Shown here: one piece after another, positions 45,760 through 57,432 of the stretch
Position numbering within the stretch: position 1 is the stretch's first letter
Layout of the letters: each line of letters opens with the position of its first letter
NCBI RefSeq assembly: GCF_019279795.1
Contig: NC_056734.1
Span: forward strand, 4,962,869-5,026,868
Direction of reading: 5' to 3'
Length of the DNA: 64,000 bases
Source: Protopterus annectens
Taxonomy: Eukaryota > Chordata > Ceratodontiformes > Protopteridae
Translations under genes and position numbers: made by a program
The notes under the pieces: generated by a model
Told to the model about the DNA's origin: nothing
What the model saw: only the letters and a program-made list of their open reading frames with translations
Database searches by the model: none

Positions 45760-46424
45760 AGCTACTTCGGGAGGGAAACGAAGCACTGGTTGGATAGAGT
45801 GGGTGCTGGATGTTTTGGCTTTACCACTCAGCTGAGATCTTAACCCTATAGCTGTGCCAGTGGGGATTCTTATTGGGGATCTGGAGAGAAGGAAAAACTG
45901 CCCCAGACTGACTGACCTCTGTGTGCTCTTAAGATAAATTGTACTTTACTGTGTGCATACTTGTCATCTTCCCAATGTGCATGTCCCTCACTGGTGTTAG
46001 TGGTGAGGATTGAGGCTCCTTGATTACTGGGCCAGTGCAGGGGTTTCACATGTGCTCATATTACCTTTTCAGTAATTTATAATGCTGTATGGCAGTAAAC
46101 TTCAGGTAGCACCTTAGCCTGGCTTGCATAGTATGCTGTGAATTCACTGATTTATTTTGCTTATTCCAGCAGGTAGGACCAAGTAGTACAAGGAAGATGA
46201 AACTAGTAGGATTTGAGGCAAAGGCATTTAGGAGTGGCAGGACTCATCATGAGGTTAGGACAGTTGGGACCAGCAGGACTAGTCATGAGGTCAGGACAGG
46301 AGCACAGGAAGAACATGTTGCTAATGGGAATAAAAGTGGCAGCAATTAGAATAGCTGAGGAGCTGACTGCACATTGAAGAAAAACCCATTCTAGTAGTGT
46401 TGACTTCACCTGTTTCTCTTTGGG
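45759..46424. other. unassigned sequence
   Basis: No recognised gene. A short direct repeat of GGxCAG(T/G)xxxACCAGCAGGACTxxTCATGAGGT type lies at about 46230-46290. Confidence 0.35.
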
Positions 46425-47135
46425 TTTGAGTCTCTCTGCCTCAGGCTCAGTAATACCCATGACTCTCTCTCTTGTGCGTTTCTTTGGGTTTGAGTCTTTC
46501 TTCCTCAGGGTCAGTAATCCCCATGTTTCTGTCTTGTGTTTGGGTTTGTCTGTCGGTCTCAGGCTCAGTAGTCCTATGGCTTTCCCTTGTATGTCTTGTG
46601 TGTCTGTAGTCTTTTCTATGTCTGTCCCATGGCTGTCTTGTGTGACTCTGCAGTGGCTGTTCTGCATGTCTGTAATTGCCTTGTGTGATGGGGTCAGTTT
46701 ATCTAATGCTGATTGTGCCATAGTGCTGTCATTGTCTTGTTTGGGAGGCTGTGTGTGGTTTCTCCCCTCTGTCCTGTAATAGCACTGCTTTCATCTTGTG
46801 TGGATCTCTCTTCAGTCTTGCAGTAGTTTTGTCCTGATCTTGTGTCTTTGTCCTGTGTATGGGAGTTTGTGTGGATGTTCTGTCTTGCTGTAGTTCTGTC
46901 TTTTACATGTCTGTCTTGTGTATAAGAGTCTGTAGCTGTCTGTCTTATCTGTTCAGTCTTGCTATAATGCTACCTTTATCTTCTGTGTGTGTCTGTCCTG
47001 TGTGCAAGAGTCTCTGTAGCTGTCTGTCTTGTGCTATCTCTGTTCAGCCTTGCTGTATTGCTGTCTTTGTCATATGAGTCTGTGCTGTGTATGGGAGTCA
47101 GTGTGGGTGTCTTTGGGTACCTCTGTGGGACTGGC
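46425..47135 (+). repeat. diverged TCTG-rich minisatellite
   Basis: Two blocks of imperfect repeats. 46425-46590 has units GTTTGAGTCTxTCxxCCTCAGGxTCAGTAATxCCCATG about 65-70 bases apart. 46600-47135 has units around TGTCTTGTGTGTxTGxxG and CTGTCTGTCTTGTG...TGTTCAGTCTTGCTGTA about 100-120 bases apart. Strand composition is strongly pyrimidine-skewed. Leu/Ser/Val/Cys-rich open frames here follow from the repeat and are not taken as genes. Confidence 0.75.
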
Positions 47136-47202
47136 TACCTTGATGCTGTACAGAGGCTTGTTGTAATGTAACAGCATGGCTACTAAATGCCAGTCAGTCA
47201 TA

Positions 47203-47508
47203 GCTGTCAATCTATTGGCACAAAAATCTGGACAAAGCCAAAGATAATGGGGGGAATAGCCCCGAAGACCAAAGACGGGGACGTATTTTAAATATTGCTC
47301 TTATAAACTTAAAGTTGCTATAATAAAGGGTTTTGTGTTACCATGCATTTGATGAATGATATGAAGTCAAAATCAAATGCCTATCATTATTTAATGAATT
47401 CAGCCCTTACTGATTTTCCACAAAATCCAGAAAACAACAAATTTTGAGGAACAGACTAAAAATGAGTCAAATCTGGACATTCTATGAAAATCTGGGCAGT
47501 TGACGAGT
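47203..47508. mobile_element. MITE-like repeat, family M, copy 5
   Basis: Full family order from GCTGTCAATC through AAATCTGGACAAAGCCAAAG, TTGCTCTTATAAACTTA, GTTACCATGCATTTGATGAA, CATTATTTAATGAATTCAG to GGGCAGTTGACGAG. TA lies at both edges. It is inserted between two direct copies of a host segment (GGCTACCTTG...TGTAATGTAAC at 47124 and again at 47538), so the flanking DNA was itself tandemly repeated. Confidence 0.65.
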
Positions 47509-47639
47509 ATGCAGTCAGTGTGCATCCACTTCTGAATGGCTACCTTGCTGTGTAAAGGGGCTTGTCATAATGTAACATTGGTACTAAAGGTCAGTGTGTG
47601 TACCTTGGGACACCAATTTTAATGATCTGAATGTTGTAA

Positions 47640-49200
47640 CACTTACAGTGATTGTGAAATGGTGCTGGATGAGCTTGATAGGGAAGGGGTTTAATGCCAA
47701 TGTGGTCACACTTTATATTCCCCAGCTTGACATTTGCTGTGGGCCCCCAAAATGCTAGCACCAGCCCTGAGGAAAGTTGCTTAGTGGGTTTGGATGATGG
47801 AAAGCAAAAGATGCAACAATGTATCATTTTTTGAAATCAATGTCCACATCCTGTATACAGGTGTTCTGTCTGCTTTGTGTGTGGCCCATTAGACCAGGTT
47901 TGAGTGAAGTTAAGTGAAGCACAAATGTGATAAGTAAAGCTCACCTTATTTTATCTTTGTGAGCAGTGTTATGTTTTATCCTTAAAAGACAAATGTGGGA
48001 CTTGAGCCATGATCTACAGATAGTATATACTGTGTGAATCACCATGTTTAGCAGATGTGCTACACACACATGATTCACAGGTGTAGTTTAAGTATTGGTT
48101 ATTATAGAAGTACATTACATGACATTCATTGTATTTATGTGTTTCCCATGTTTGTGCTAAGCCATAGGCCATGCAAACACTGGTATTAAAAATATGAAAT
48201 AAACAACATTACAAAATGTTTGTACACATGAAAAAATGTTTACACAAGTCTGGATTTGAACTCTTACACCAATGAACCTACAAAAACACAATAAGGGTGT
48301 CTTATCTCTCTGTCACAGAAACAGCTTTGCAGCAGGAATGAAAATCATTGTGCATACAAGCAAGTCCAAAATTATCCTCAATATTAACAAGATATATGCC
48401 ATTTGTACACTTCTGAATTGTTTGCACATGTGTTTCAGATGTAGTGCAATGAGTGCTCACACAACCATTTATGACTATTGTTTGCAGAAATGCAGCTCTT
48501 TCTTATCTTTGGTATTCATTCTTCTCTTGACTGAGCAGTAATTTGAGATATGCAGTCTGTAAGGCATTTTGTATCATTGTCCTTAAAATGTATGAGAACA
48601 TTAAATGGCAATAATATAGTGTTTTCAAGAAATGCAGGGGAGTTTGAATATTATTGAACATAAAATGTGAAATGTGTGGTGCTTACTTACATTTCAAACC
48701 TTAATACAATTACTTCTAGACTTTGTCAGTGTAACCTGGCGGACACACCCACTGGAGGTAAGGGAGTCTAAACTGCTGTTGTGTTTTCTTTCTCCCTGCC
48801 AGTAATTATTCACTGCTGCAATCCATTTTAGCAACAAACACTGAGGGAAATGCCTACACAATGTTTACATCTGATACATGGAGCCAATAATTTGGGATTC
48901 AGCAATTCTAATCTGTTCACACCTCATTTGCATCTTCACTATGCTCATAGGCCTAAATACACACTATATAAAGGGAAGCATTTAGATAGGCAACCTGAAG
49001 GTGAGGAGAGATGTGTATGTGGATAACAAAGAAGAACATTGCTATTACTTGGTGATACTGACACCAGTGTTACTTTGTTAGCCTATATTAAACTGTAGTA
49101 CTGTAGCTATTAACTTATATCCAGTGTTTGTTGCTTATCACAGGTGATCCTGACAGTAGAAGTGTAGGACTCTTACCACCTGATGTCAGAGTATCGACAG
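47640..49200. other. unassigned sequence with tRNA-like words
   Basis: Minus-strand box-B-like words occur near 47998-48012 (GGCTCAAGTCCCA) and 48250-48263 (GAGTTCAAATCCAG), suggesting old tRNA-type SINEs. No other feature recognised. Confidence 0.4.
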
Positions 49201-50210
49201 ACTCTGATTATGATGGTGACCAAACACACAGTTGGGGGCTGCAGAGGTTGTATCTGACACTGAGGTTGACATTCAGCCATCCCTTGTAATTCCATTGAAC
49301 ACAGCCAGTAGACCTAAGCAAACTCATTCCAGTAAACCCTCTAATATTGGACAGGTGTAGGGTGAGATATTTGATCAGGGCAGTGTGGTTACTGTGGCTT
49401 CAGTGCCTGGTGACTCTGGCTGTAGCCAAAGTGTGGGCAAGGTGTCTCATGCCGGGTTGTTAGGGGGTGCTTGGAGGAGGCCTGCTGTCCATCCTCCACC
49501 TGATCCTGGTGTGTCTCTGTGCCACTAGACACATGTTTAGGGCTGTCATGGAGGCACAGACATGTTGCAATAGGGCCTTCAAGGAAATACTTAGAGTTGT
49601 AGATTTGGCACAGGCTGACATGCATGACTGCCTTCACCATATTGCTGATTCAATGGATCGGATGAATGACACATTGGAATGGGTGGTGTCTGAGATGTGA
49701 TGTCTGCTGGGACGTGGAAGGCATCCATGTGGGCATAGGTCAGCCACATCATCTGAAGTTAGCCAACATGGCTATGCCTGATCATGCTCCCATAGTGGCA
49801 CTACTTCCACTGCTCCATCAGTGGTTGAGGTGTCCATACCAAGATGTGGGAGGCCATGGAGTTGTGGTTCTGGGCATATTCATGGGGAGAGCTCATCTAG
49901 ACATCATTCATGTTCAGATATAAGCAGTGCATTTGAGTGTGGGCATGGACATGCCAGTGCAACTCCTTGCAGAGCCAGTCCTCAGGGTTGGGGATGGTGA
50001 TGATGAACTGTCACCTCTACCATGCACAGCTCACACCTGTCTGACATACCAGGACATAGAGCTAGCACAGAGCTTGGCTGTGTTCTTACAGACACTCATA
50101 CACCAGTTTCACCTGGAGTGCCCAAACAGATGCACACAACAGTTACATGGGTCAGTCATGAGGCTTAACGCTCATTCTGTCTCAGTGGCCATTTGCTAAT
50201 TTATCCAAAT
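49201..50210 (+). pseudogene. possible Harbinger Myb-like accessory protein, C-terminal part
   Basis: Open stretches in several frames lie tail to tail with the Harbinger transposase remnant at 50407-51320. One reads EILRVVDLAQADMHDCL...IADSMDRMNDTLEWV (49584-49687), like the amphipathic C-terminal part of Harbinger second-ORF proteins. Convergent two-gene order is normal for this superfamily. No DNA-binding domain is visible here, so the call rests mostly on context. Confidence 0.35.
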
Positions 50211-50406
50211 GTCTGCCTGTTTCTCTTTCTTACTCACACACACTCACTACCTTTTGTGTCAGCCTAGGCCTTCTGCAAGTATATGCCATTCATTTGTATT
50301 CTTAGACATTTATTTTTCTCTTCCAGGTGCAACACTTACCTTAGCAATCCAGCAATTGCAAGAGTTTTAGTTCAGGGCTGACTCTGATGCTAGTAGGACA
50401 CAGTCA

Positions 50407-51320
50407 TTACATGGATAAGAAAATGTCGTTAGCATTGCCTAGCATCAATTTTACTGTATGCATGTGTGTAAAATGAAGGTTTAAGCCCCATAATTGGTAA
50501 GTGTGTGTGTTATCTGTTGCCTCTTGACCTTTGCATGGCCATTCATGCACATCAACCTGAGCACAGCCATATTGTGCAAGTCTGTATCTGCCTATACCCA
50601 CAGCAGATGCTGGTTCCCCCTCATGACTCCTGACTTGTGTGTGGCTGTGGTGACCTTGCCACTGAAGCTGTTGTCTCAGGATAATTTTGTGAATCATGGC
50701 ACAGATGGTGAATATTTCAGCACATGTGTGGGGATTGTACTGCAGGGTTCCCCCAGATGTATCTAGGCACTGGAACTGTAACTTCAGCAGCCCAAACACA
50801 CATTTTGTGATATTTCTTGTTTGATTGTGTGCCTCATTATTGTTCTTCAGTTAGTGTGTGTGCATTTTTGATGGGTGTCATCAGCCTCAATTCCAGTGCA
50901 TAACCTGCATTCTCCAGTAAATGACCCTGTGAGATATCCCTCCTAGTAAACATCTCATACAGTTGAGAATTGTGCCAGATATGTGAGTAGTGGTAACTGC
51001 CTGGGGTGCTAGCACAGACATTCAAGATAATTCCCTTAGTGTTATACATGACCTGGCAGTTAAGAGAGTGGTAGTTTGTATTTGTGTACACATTTCTTTG
51101 TTCCCTGGGTGGTACTTTGATTTCTACATGTGTGCAGTCTATGCCACCCAGGACTTCAAGGTAGTGTGCTACAGGGTAGAACTCCTGCTTAGTTCTGACT
51201 CTATCCAAAGGTATATGAGGAAAATATGTACTCACTGTCATGTTGTAGCATAGCATTCAGGAATTGGAGGATCTTGGATGCTGGTGCATAGAAAAGCTCA
51301 CCAGACTCTGCTACACTTTG
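50407..51320 (-). pseudogene. Harbinger (HARBI1-like) transposase, main exon, broken
   Basis: Minus-strand order: KILQFLNAMLQHDSEYIF (about 51210-51275); FYPVAHYLEVLGGIDCTHVEI (51120-51185), with the first catalytic Asp present; NYHSLNCQVMYNTKGIILNV; PGSYHYSHIWHNSQLYEMF (about 50945-51005), where the family has PGSxHDS, so the second acidic residue is Tyr; LLENAGYALELRLMTPI, where the family has GDSGY; and, after a frameshift near 50850, EAHNQTRNITKCVFGLLK, where the family Glu is Lys. Upstream CCTTTCCCTCACAG (minus strand, near 51322-51340) looks like a splice acceptor, consistent with an earlier exon. Several catalytic positions are lost, so it is inactive. Confidence 0.8.
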
Positions 51321-51340
51321 CTGTGAGGGAAAGGTTAATT

Positions 51341-51959
51341 TGCTTTTTATTTGTTGTATTTTGTATTAATTTATTGCTTTTTTATATTTTGAATACTGTG
51401 ATTTGTTTTCCTTACCTTTAGTTTTACTTGTATTCTGCTTTTAACTGCATATTAAAACTTGAAAAGAGAACACAGCTCTGTCTCTTGTGAGTCAGGCAGA
51501 AAGTTTTTCCCCCACCCTCCCACCCACTTACTGTTGCGTTCTTAAATACCACTGTCTTTCTAGTTGCCTGCCTCTTATGTTAATTTGACCATATATCTCA
51601 TTTCCTCGCTGCTTTCACTGGCTTGTGTGAGTAAGCACATTATCATTTTGTGAAATCACTCCCCTTCAACTATTTAAATTTATTGGCCATCCTACTGTAT
51701 TCCATAATACCAGAATACAAAAGTGACCACCCCCTTTCAATCTATATTGCTGTTTTAAAATAGTGACTCTCCACTAAAACTTAACTTTTTAGGCAGGTAA
51801 AACCTAAGTTACCTACTTTCACATCCAACTTATCTAGTGCACACTGCAGTGTTTTAGGATAAACCATTTTTTTCATCTTACCTTTAGGCATCCCTGTGAC
51901 TAGCACTTGCCCTAATACCTGCTGGAAAGCACTAGAAAGCCTTAAACTGATACAAGCAC
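51341..51959. other. unassigned sequence
   Basis: Probably Harbinger intron or flank. No open frame with family motifs. Confidence 0.3.
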
Positions 51960-51966
51960 TCAACTC

Positions 51967-54296
51967 TCCTTCTTCTTCTTCTTCTTCTTTCAGCTTTTCC
52001 TGGTTAGGGGTCACTACAGTGGATCACCTGTTTCCATTTCTTTCTGTCCTCTGCATCTTAGTCTGTCACACCAACCACCTGCATGTCCTCTCTAACCACA
52101 TCCATAAACCTTATCTTAGGCCTTCCTCTTTTCCTCTTACCTGGCAGCTTCATCCTTAGCATCCTTTTCCCAATATACCCAGCATCCCTCCTCAGCACAT
52201 GTCCAAACCAATGCAATCACGCCTCTCTGGCTTTGCCTCCAATCTTTCCAACCTGGGATGACCCTCTAATATACTTCCTATCCTGTCTACCCTCGTCACA
52301 CCCAGTGCACATCTTAACATCTTTAACTCTGCCACATCCAGCTCTGACTCCTGCCTTTTTGTCAATGCCAATGTCTCCAACCCATATAACATAGCTGGTC
52401 TCACTACCCTTTTGTAGACCTTCCCTTTCTCTCTTACTGGTACTCATCTGTCACAAATCACTCCTGACACTCTTCTCCACCCGCTCCACCCTGCCTGTAC
52501 TCTCTTCTTCACCTCTCTTCCACACTCACCATTACTCTGAACTGTTGATCCCAAGTATTTAAACTCATCCACCTTCACCAACTCAACTCCCTGCACCCTC
52601 ACCATTCCTCTATCCTCCCTTTCATTCACACACATATATTCCATCTTAGTCTGGCGGACCTTCATTCCTCTCCTCTCTAGAGCATATCTCCACCTCTCCA
52701 GGGTCTACTCAACCTGTTCCCTACTCTCACTACATATCACAATGTCATCTGCAAACATGATAGTCCACAGGGACTCCTGTCTGATCTCGTCTGTCAACCT
52801 GTCCATCACCAGTGCAAATAAGAAAAGGCTCAGAGCTGATCCTTGATGTAATCTCACCTTCACCTTAAATGCATCTGTCACTCCCACTGCAGATCTCACC
52901 ACTGTCAAACTACCCTTGTACATATTCTGTACCACTCTTACATACTTTTCTGCCACCCCCGACTTCCTCATACAATACCACAACTCCTCTTTAGGCACCC
53001 TGTCATATGCTTTCTCTAAGTCCACAAAGACACAATGCAACTCCTTCTGACCTTCTCTGTACTTCTCCATCAAAACACTCAGAGCAAACATTGCATCTGT
53101 ACTGATCTTTCCTGGTATGAAACCATACTGCTTATCACTAATAATCACCTCCCTTCTTAACCTAGCTTCCACTACTCTTTCCCATAATTTCATGCTGCCA
53201 CTGATCAGTTTTATCCCTCTGTAGTTAGTACAGCTCTGCACATCACCCTTATTCTTAAAAATTGGTACCAAAACATTTTTTCTCCACTCCTCAGGAATCC
53301 TCTCACTTTCCAAGATTTCATTAAACAATATGGTTAAAAATTCCACTGCCATTTCTCCTAAAAACCTCTAAGCTTCCACAGGTATGTCATCTGGACCAAC
53401 AGCCTTTCCATTCTTCATCCTCTTCATAGCTATCCTTACTTCCGCCTTGCTAATCCATTGCACTTCCTGATTCACTATTCCCACATCATCCAGCCTTCTC
53501 TCTCTCTTTCATTCTCTTCATTCATCAGCCCCTCAAAGTACTCCTTCCATCTGTTCAACACATTCTCCTCGCTAGTGAGTACATTTCCCTCATTATTCTT
53601 TATCATCCTTACCTGCTGCACATCTTTCCTAGCTCAGTCCCTCTGTCTAGTCTTTTTCCTCCTCCTTAGTGTCCAACCTTGCATACAACTCTCTATACGC
53701 CTTATCCTTAGCCTTTGCCACCTCTCTCTTTACCATGCATCTCCTTATACACCTGTCTACTTTCTTCATCTCTCTGACAATCCCACTTCTTCACCAACCT
53801 CTTTCTCCGTATACTCTCCTGTATCTCCTCATTCCACCACCAGGTCTCCTTGTCCTCCTTCCTCTGTCCAGATGTCACACCAAGCACCTTTCTAGAAGTC
53901 GCCCTTACTAGCTCTGCTGTAGTTACCCAGCTATTTGGTAACACTTCACTGCCACCCGGTGCCTGTCTTAACTCTTCCCTGAACTCCACCTCACAATGAC
54001 CCTTTTTCAAGTTCCACCATTTGATCTTTGGTGCTGCCTTCACGCTCCTCCTCCACTTCTTGATCACCAATGTCATTCTACAGGCCACCATTCTATGCTG
54101 CCTAACTACACTTCCCCCATAACCACTTTACAGTCTCCAATCTCATTCAAACTGGCCCTCCTGCATAGGATATAATCCACCTGTCTGCATCTCCCTTCAC
54201 TCTTGTATTGTCACCTTGTGCTCGTCCCTCTTGTTAAAATACATATTCACCACAGCCATGTCCATCCTTTTTGAAAAATCCACTACCATCTGACCA
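51967..54296 (-). mobile_element. RTE-clade LINE, longer 5'-truncated copy (RTE-2)
   Basis: Same family as RTE-1. The 3' end (plus-strand left edge) has (TTC)n at 51968-51990 then the GACCCCTAACCAGG complement. Going up the minus strand: C terminus, RT, the connecting region between endonuclease and RT, and the last part of the endonuclease (a VNxYFNKRDEHKVT-like phrase and a YPMQEG stretch near 54170-54270). The 5' truncation at about 54296 lies inside the endonuclease. No target duplication could be assigned. Confidence 0.88.
52192..54091 (-). pseudogene. RTE-2 reverse transcriptase and connector, several frameshifts
   Basis: Blocks on the minus strand: KWWNLKKGHCEVEFREELRQ...KEDKETWWWNEEIQES (53760-54040, the connector); RT 53352-52705 with PEEWRKNVLVPIFKNKGD, YRGIKLISGS, DLEKAYDRVPKEELW, RLHQGSALSLFLFALVMD and the catalytic FADDIVICS; then 52665-52444 with DEFKYLGSTVQSNGECGR; then 52404-52192 with RPAMLYGLETLALTKRQ. 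Compared with RTE-1 the frame is broken at least three times, and a stop occurs between 52705 and 52665. It is therefore older or less constrained than RTE-1. Confidence 0.85.
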
Positions 54297-55515
54297 ATGA
54301 GGTTGTAACCAATAGCAGAACAGCAGAGTATGATACAATGAACGCACAGGAAGGTACTTCAAAACAATCTTGGTGGGCTGTGAGCCCTTTAGAGGAAGGA
54401 CCGAGACAGTCAGAAAGAATCAAGAACAAGGAATACATCGGCGAACAGACTTCGTATCCAAGGAGCTCACCCAAAGGCATGGTGCACAAACAAGGCTGGC
54501 AGTGCAAACCAGAAATGGAAACGCTAAGAGTAGGGTCCAACAGTGAACCAGTAAGTTAAATTTTTGTACAAATATCAAAGCAATTAGAAACTAAACTAAC
54601 AGATAATTTAAACGCTATGACTGTTGATTTAAATATGGGTACCAACAAATACAACAGGATAGGAATTGGATATGTAAATACACAAAACAACAATGAAGTA
54701 AATAACCCGTTAACAATGACTGATAATACAATGAATTGTGACAGTAGTAAGTATAAAGAGCAGTTCGAAGTAGTGAAAAATATTGATACGGAAGGTGCTT
54801 TTTCAATGGTTGGAGCAATTATTGTTTTGGAAGTTAACACCACGGATGAAGGGATTGTTAACAATGATGTGAACAACATGGTGGATTGTGGTTGTGTGTC
54901 GTGTGGGTGTATTGACGGAACTCGATTTGAAAATATGGGAAACAGTCATAATAATAACGTGCAACAGGAGGTTATGAAATAATTGACTCTTGACAATAGT
55001 ATGTTTTGAAGGGATGAACATTGATGTCATAGATGGAAATGCTGGTTCCGAAAATCAAAATGGTCATTATGAAACAGCCACTTTTAATAACATTTACAAC
55101 ACCTTGATGGATTTAAGTGTGTATTCAATTAATGACAGTAACGACAATTTGGTTTTGGATAGCTCTATCATTCAACCCATGCCCCCTATCAGCTTTCAAA
55201 CGAATGATCCAGTCAGGGATTGAATGATAGATCTTCTATAAAACCTAAGCTGAGACAACGCAGGCACATAAAATGAACTATCATTTATTTGTATATGTTC
55301 TTGATTATGTATTTTATCAACATTAACTTATCAGAATGTTTATTTATATGTTTTAGGTCACTATGCAAGTTTTATATATTTTTGTCTTACTTTACATTAA
55401 CATGTTTATATATGGGAGAGTTCTTTAAATTCTCCAGTATTGCTTTTAATTGTTTAAATTGTTTTAATTGATTAATTGAGCTGCTTATATAAGGGAAGGT
55501 TTACTGTGACTTTTA
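54297..55515 (+). other. unassigned segment with Asn-rich open frames
   Basis: Three plus-strand open stretches (54338-54559, 54617-54982, 54990-55223), the latter two rich in Asn, Asp and Val, match no family I know. 54617-54982 includes a CGCVSCGCIDG cluster. The segment ends at a PLE-like 3' terminus with a hammerhead-like motif (55515-55585). It could be the 5' portion or pLTR of a PLE, but this is not shown. Boundaries: RTE-2 on the left, PLE-3 on the right. Confidence 0.4.
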
Positions 55516-55590
55516 TACAAGGATCTGAAGAAGCTGTAATGGTGAAAGTGCTCATCCGTATGTTATAAGTGCACATTCTTGGAATTAAAT
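55515..55590 (+). ncRNA. hammerhead-like motif, degenerate
   Basis: CTGAAGA (55526-55532) and GAAA (55545-55548). Helix I is long: CAAGGAU upstream pairs with AUUCUUG at 55573-55579. Helix III is GUGCU against AGUGC with wobbles. Position 16.1 is A where the consensus is U, and helix II is weak (GCU/GGU). C17 precedes helix I. The fold is recognisable, but activity is unlikely. Confidence 0.5.
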
Positions 55591-55633
55591 TTGGAGTTTT
55601 GTTCTTACTTCTGCTGTACTTCCTTTGTGACTT

Positions 55634-56740
55634 ACGATATAAATAATACTGTTGAATTTTTAAAATTCACTCATCAATTCAGTAGGGAAACAATATCCTA
55701 TTTAGATGTAAAATTTATAGATAAGAGCAACAAATGCATAAAATCAGATATATACAGAAAAAGTACTTTTTCCAATTCCTGTTTGGATTTCAACAGCTGG
55801 CATCCTCACCACCAAAAAAGAGCAATAATTAAAGAGCAAATGGTAAGAGAAGCAAGAATGGTGAGTGATAATGATGCATTCAAACAGGAATTGGATTTTA
55901 TGATAACCATGTTTCAAAGAGAATTCCTGAGAATTTATGCAATAATGTAAAGAAAGAAGTGGTGCATAAAAGACAAACAGGTTTTTATCAAGCCATAATA
56001 TAGATGAACACAAGTACTGATGTAAATAACAGTTTGAGAAAAAAATCAAGATATTAATAGAATGAATAACAACATGAATTTAATGTATATAATCACTTAC
56101 AACCAGGATGTGGAATGGTACATAGAGATGGTTAAGAAAAATTGGGGCTTCCTAAAATTAGACAAGCAAGTAATAACAAAAATAGAGGGAGTCCCGAAGT
56201 TTGTATTTTGGAAAGACCAATCCTTTAAAGAACTTTTACAGAAGGAAGTCTGCTTAAACAGAAAAATCATGGGAAGGAAGTGTGGAACCTATAAATGTGG
56301 TAGATGTTCCACATGTAAACACATTATGATAACAGGGGAATTTATTAAGGTCAACCATAATAATATTCCCATTGTTGGACATTATGACTGTTACACACAG
56401 AACATAGTATATATTGCACAATGTCAAAAATGTCCTGTGTTTTACGTGGGAAAAACAGCTAGACAATTTAGAGAAAGAATAAGGGAACATATATTGGATA
56501 TAAAACATAGCAAGGTTACCAGTGCTTTAGCTAGACATTTAATGGCAAACTCTGATCCTGAATTTATGTTTTGTGTGATACAGCATATTAAAAAAGATGT
56601 ACAAGGGAAAATTTTAGATATCCACCTGGATATAAGTGAGTTAAAATGACAATTATGACTAGATGCCCATAACTATCCAGGCATCAATGAAAGTATCAGT
56701 ATAGCACCTATTTTAAAGTTAGAGCACATTTTAGGTTAAT
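55634..56740 (+). pseudogene. PLE-3 RT thumb + GIY-YIG endonuclease (broken)
   Basis: 55634-55950 encodes the palm/thumb boundary: TVEFLKFTHQF, ISYLDVKFIDKSN, IYRKSTFSNSCLDFNSWHP, KRAIIKEQMVREARM. A frame break follows at about 55950-56060. 56062-56649 encodes VEWYIEMVKKNWGFL, VPKFVFWKDQSFKELL, a Cys cluster CGTYKCGRCSTCKH (about 56280-56325) and the GIY-YIG core IVYIAQCQKCPVFYVGKTAR (56404-56463) with RERIREHILDIKH. A stop at 56647 precedes the last residues (NYPGINESISIAPILKL, 56670-56725). The catalytic RT DD lies 5' of the truncation and is absent. Confidence 0.85.
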
Positions 56741-57154
56741 TTATTATTACTACTTTTTTCATTACATATTATTTTACATTGTTATGTATGTAGAGGCAAT
56801 GTACAAATAGTACCTCATACAACATATGCATATTATAGAAATGTTTAAAGTTTGTATCATATTATAGGATTGTTTTTCTTCTTTTTCTTTTATTAAAAAT
56901 TAATTTTAACAATTCTTAAATAATTAATTTAGGAATAATAGTTGACAAAAACATCACCTGGTTTATCAAGAACACTTAATAATTTAATGTATTGTATTAT
57001 GTTGTGATATCACGTTGTGGCTTTCTTTTTAAAGGTTTTTACTAGTGTTATTAAATCACAAATGTATGTTTTTAATAGAAAAGTAACAGGTTTTAATGAG
57101 GAAATTGAATAATTGGATTTAGGGATGTATATATAAATGGATAGGTTGTTTTTG

Positions 57155-57212
57155 TTCATTGTTCTGAAGAAGTCCTTAATGCAAGGATGAAACCTGGGTT
57201 AACCAGTGAACA
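57155..57212 (+). ncRNA. hammerhead-like motif at the PLE-3 3' end, position 17 is G
   Basis: Helix I AUUGUU pairs with AACAGA. CTGAAGA lies at 57164-57170, with a 6-bp helix II GUCCUU/AAGGAU, then GAAA (57189-57192). Helix III is A-C-UGG/CCA-G-U with one bulge. U16.1 is present but H17 is G, which the hammerhead mechanism disfavours. Overall the fold is well kept. Confidence 0.6.
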
Positions 57213-57432
57213 GAATTATTTATCAGTTTTACTTGCTTTGCTGCTATTAAATACTCTTTGGACATCCATTCCACCATATTTTTTCCTTAACTGTAACCTG
57301 TCCAAGCAACAAGGACCTCCGAAGCTGAAATGCAAACAAACACCAATCACAACCAAAGTGTTACATAGTTCACAACACCAGTGTGCCACCCAGCAACAGC
57401 CTCTAAGGTAAGGCAATGTACCTATCTCTTTA

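Larger units (their letters stand above)
55619..57230 (+). mobile_element. Penelope-like element, 5'-truncated copy (PLE-3)
   Basis: Starts abruptly inside the RT (INNTVEFLKFTHQF) directly after a different PLE-type 3' end, and finishes with a 3' UTR and a hammerhead-like motif at 57155-57212. The right end is approximate, because a CR1 follows. The arrangement of a PLE 3' end joined head-to-tail to another truncated PLE resembles the partial tandem copies known for this class. Confidence 0.8.

Noticed and set aside
46203..46779. Open frames of 119-172 residues on both strands
   Set aside because: They follow the minisatellite. Composition repeats with the DNA unit and there are no domain features.
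54338..54559. Possible host exon
   Set aside because: No splice-consistent neighbours or known domain. It is flanked on both sides by retroelement sequence.
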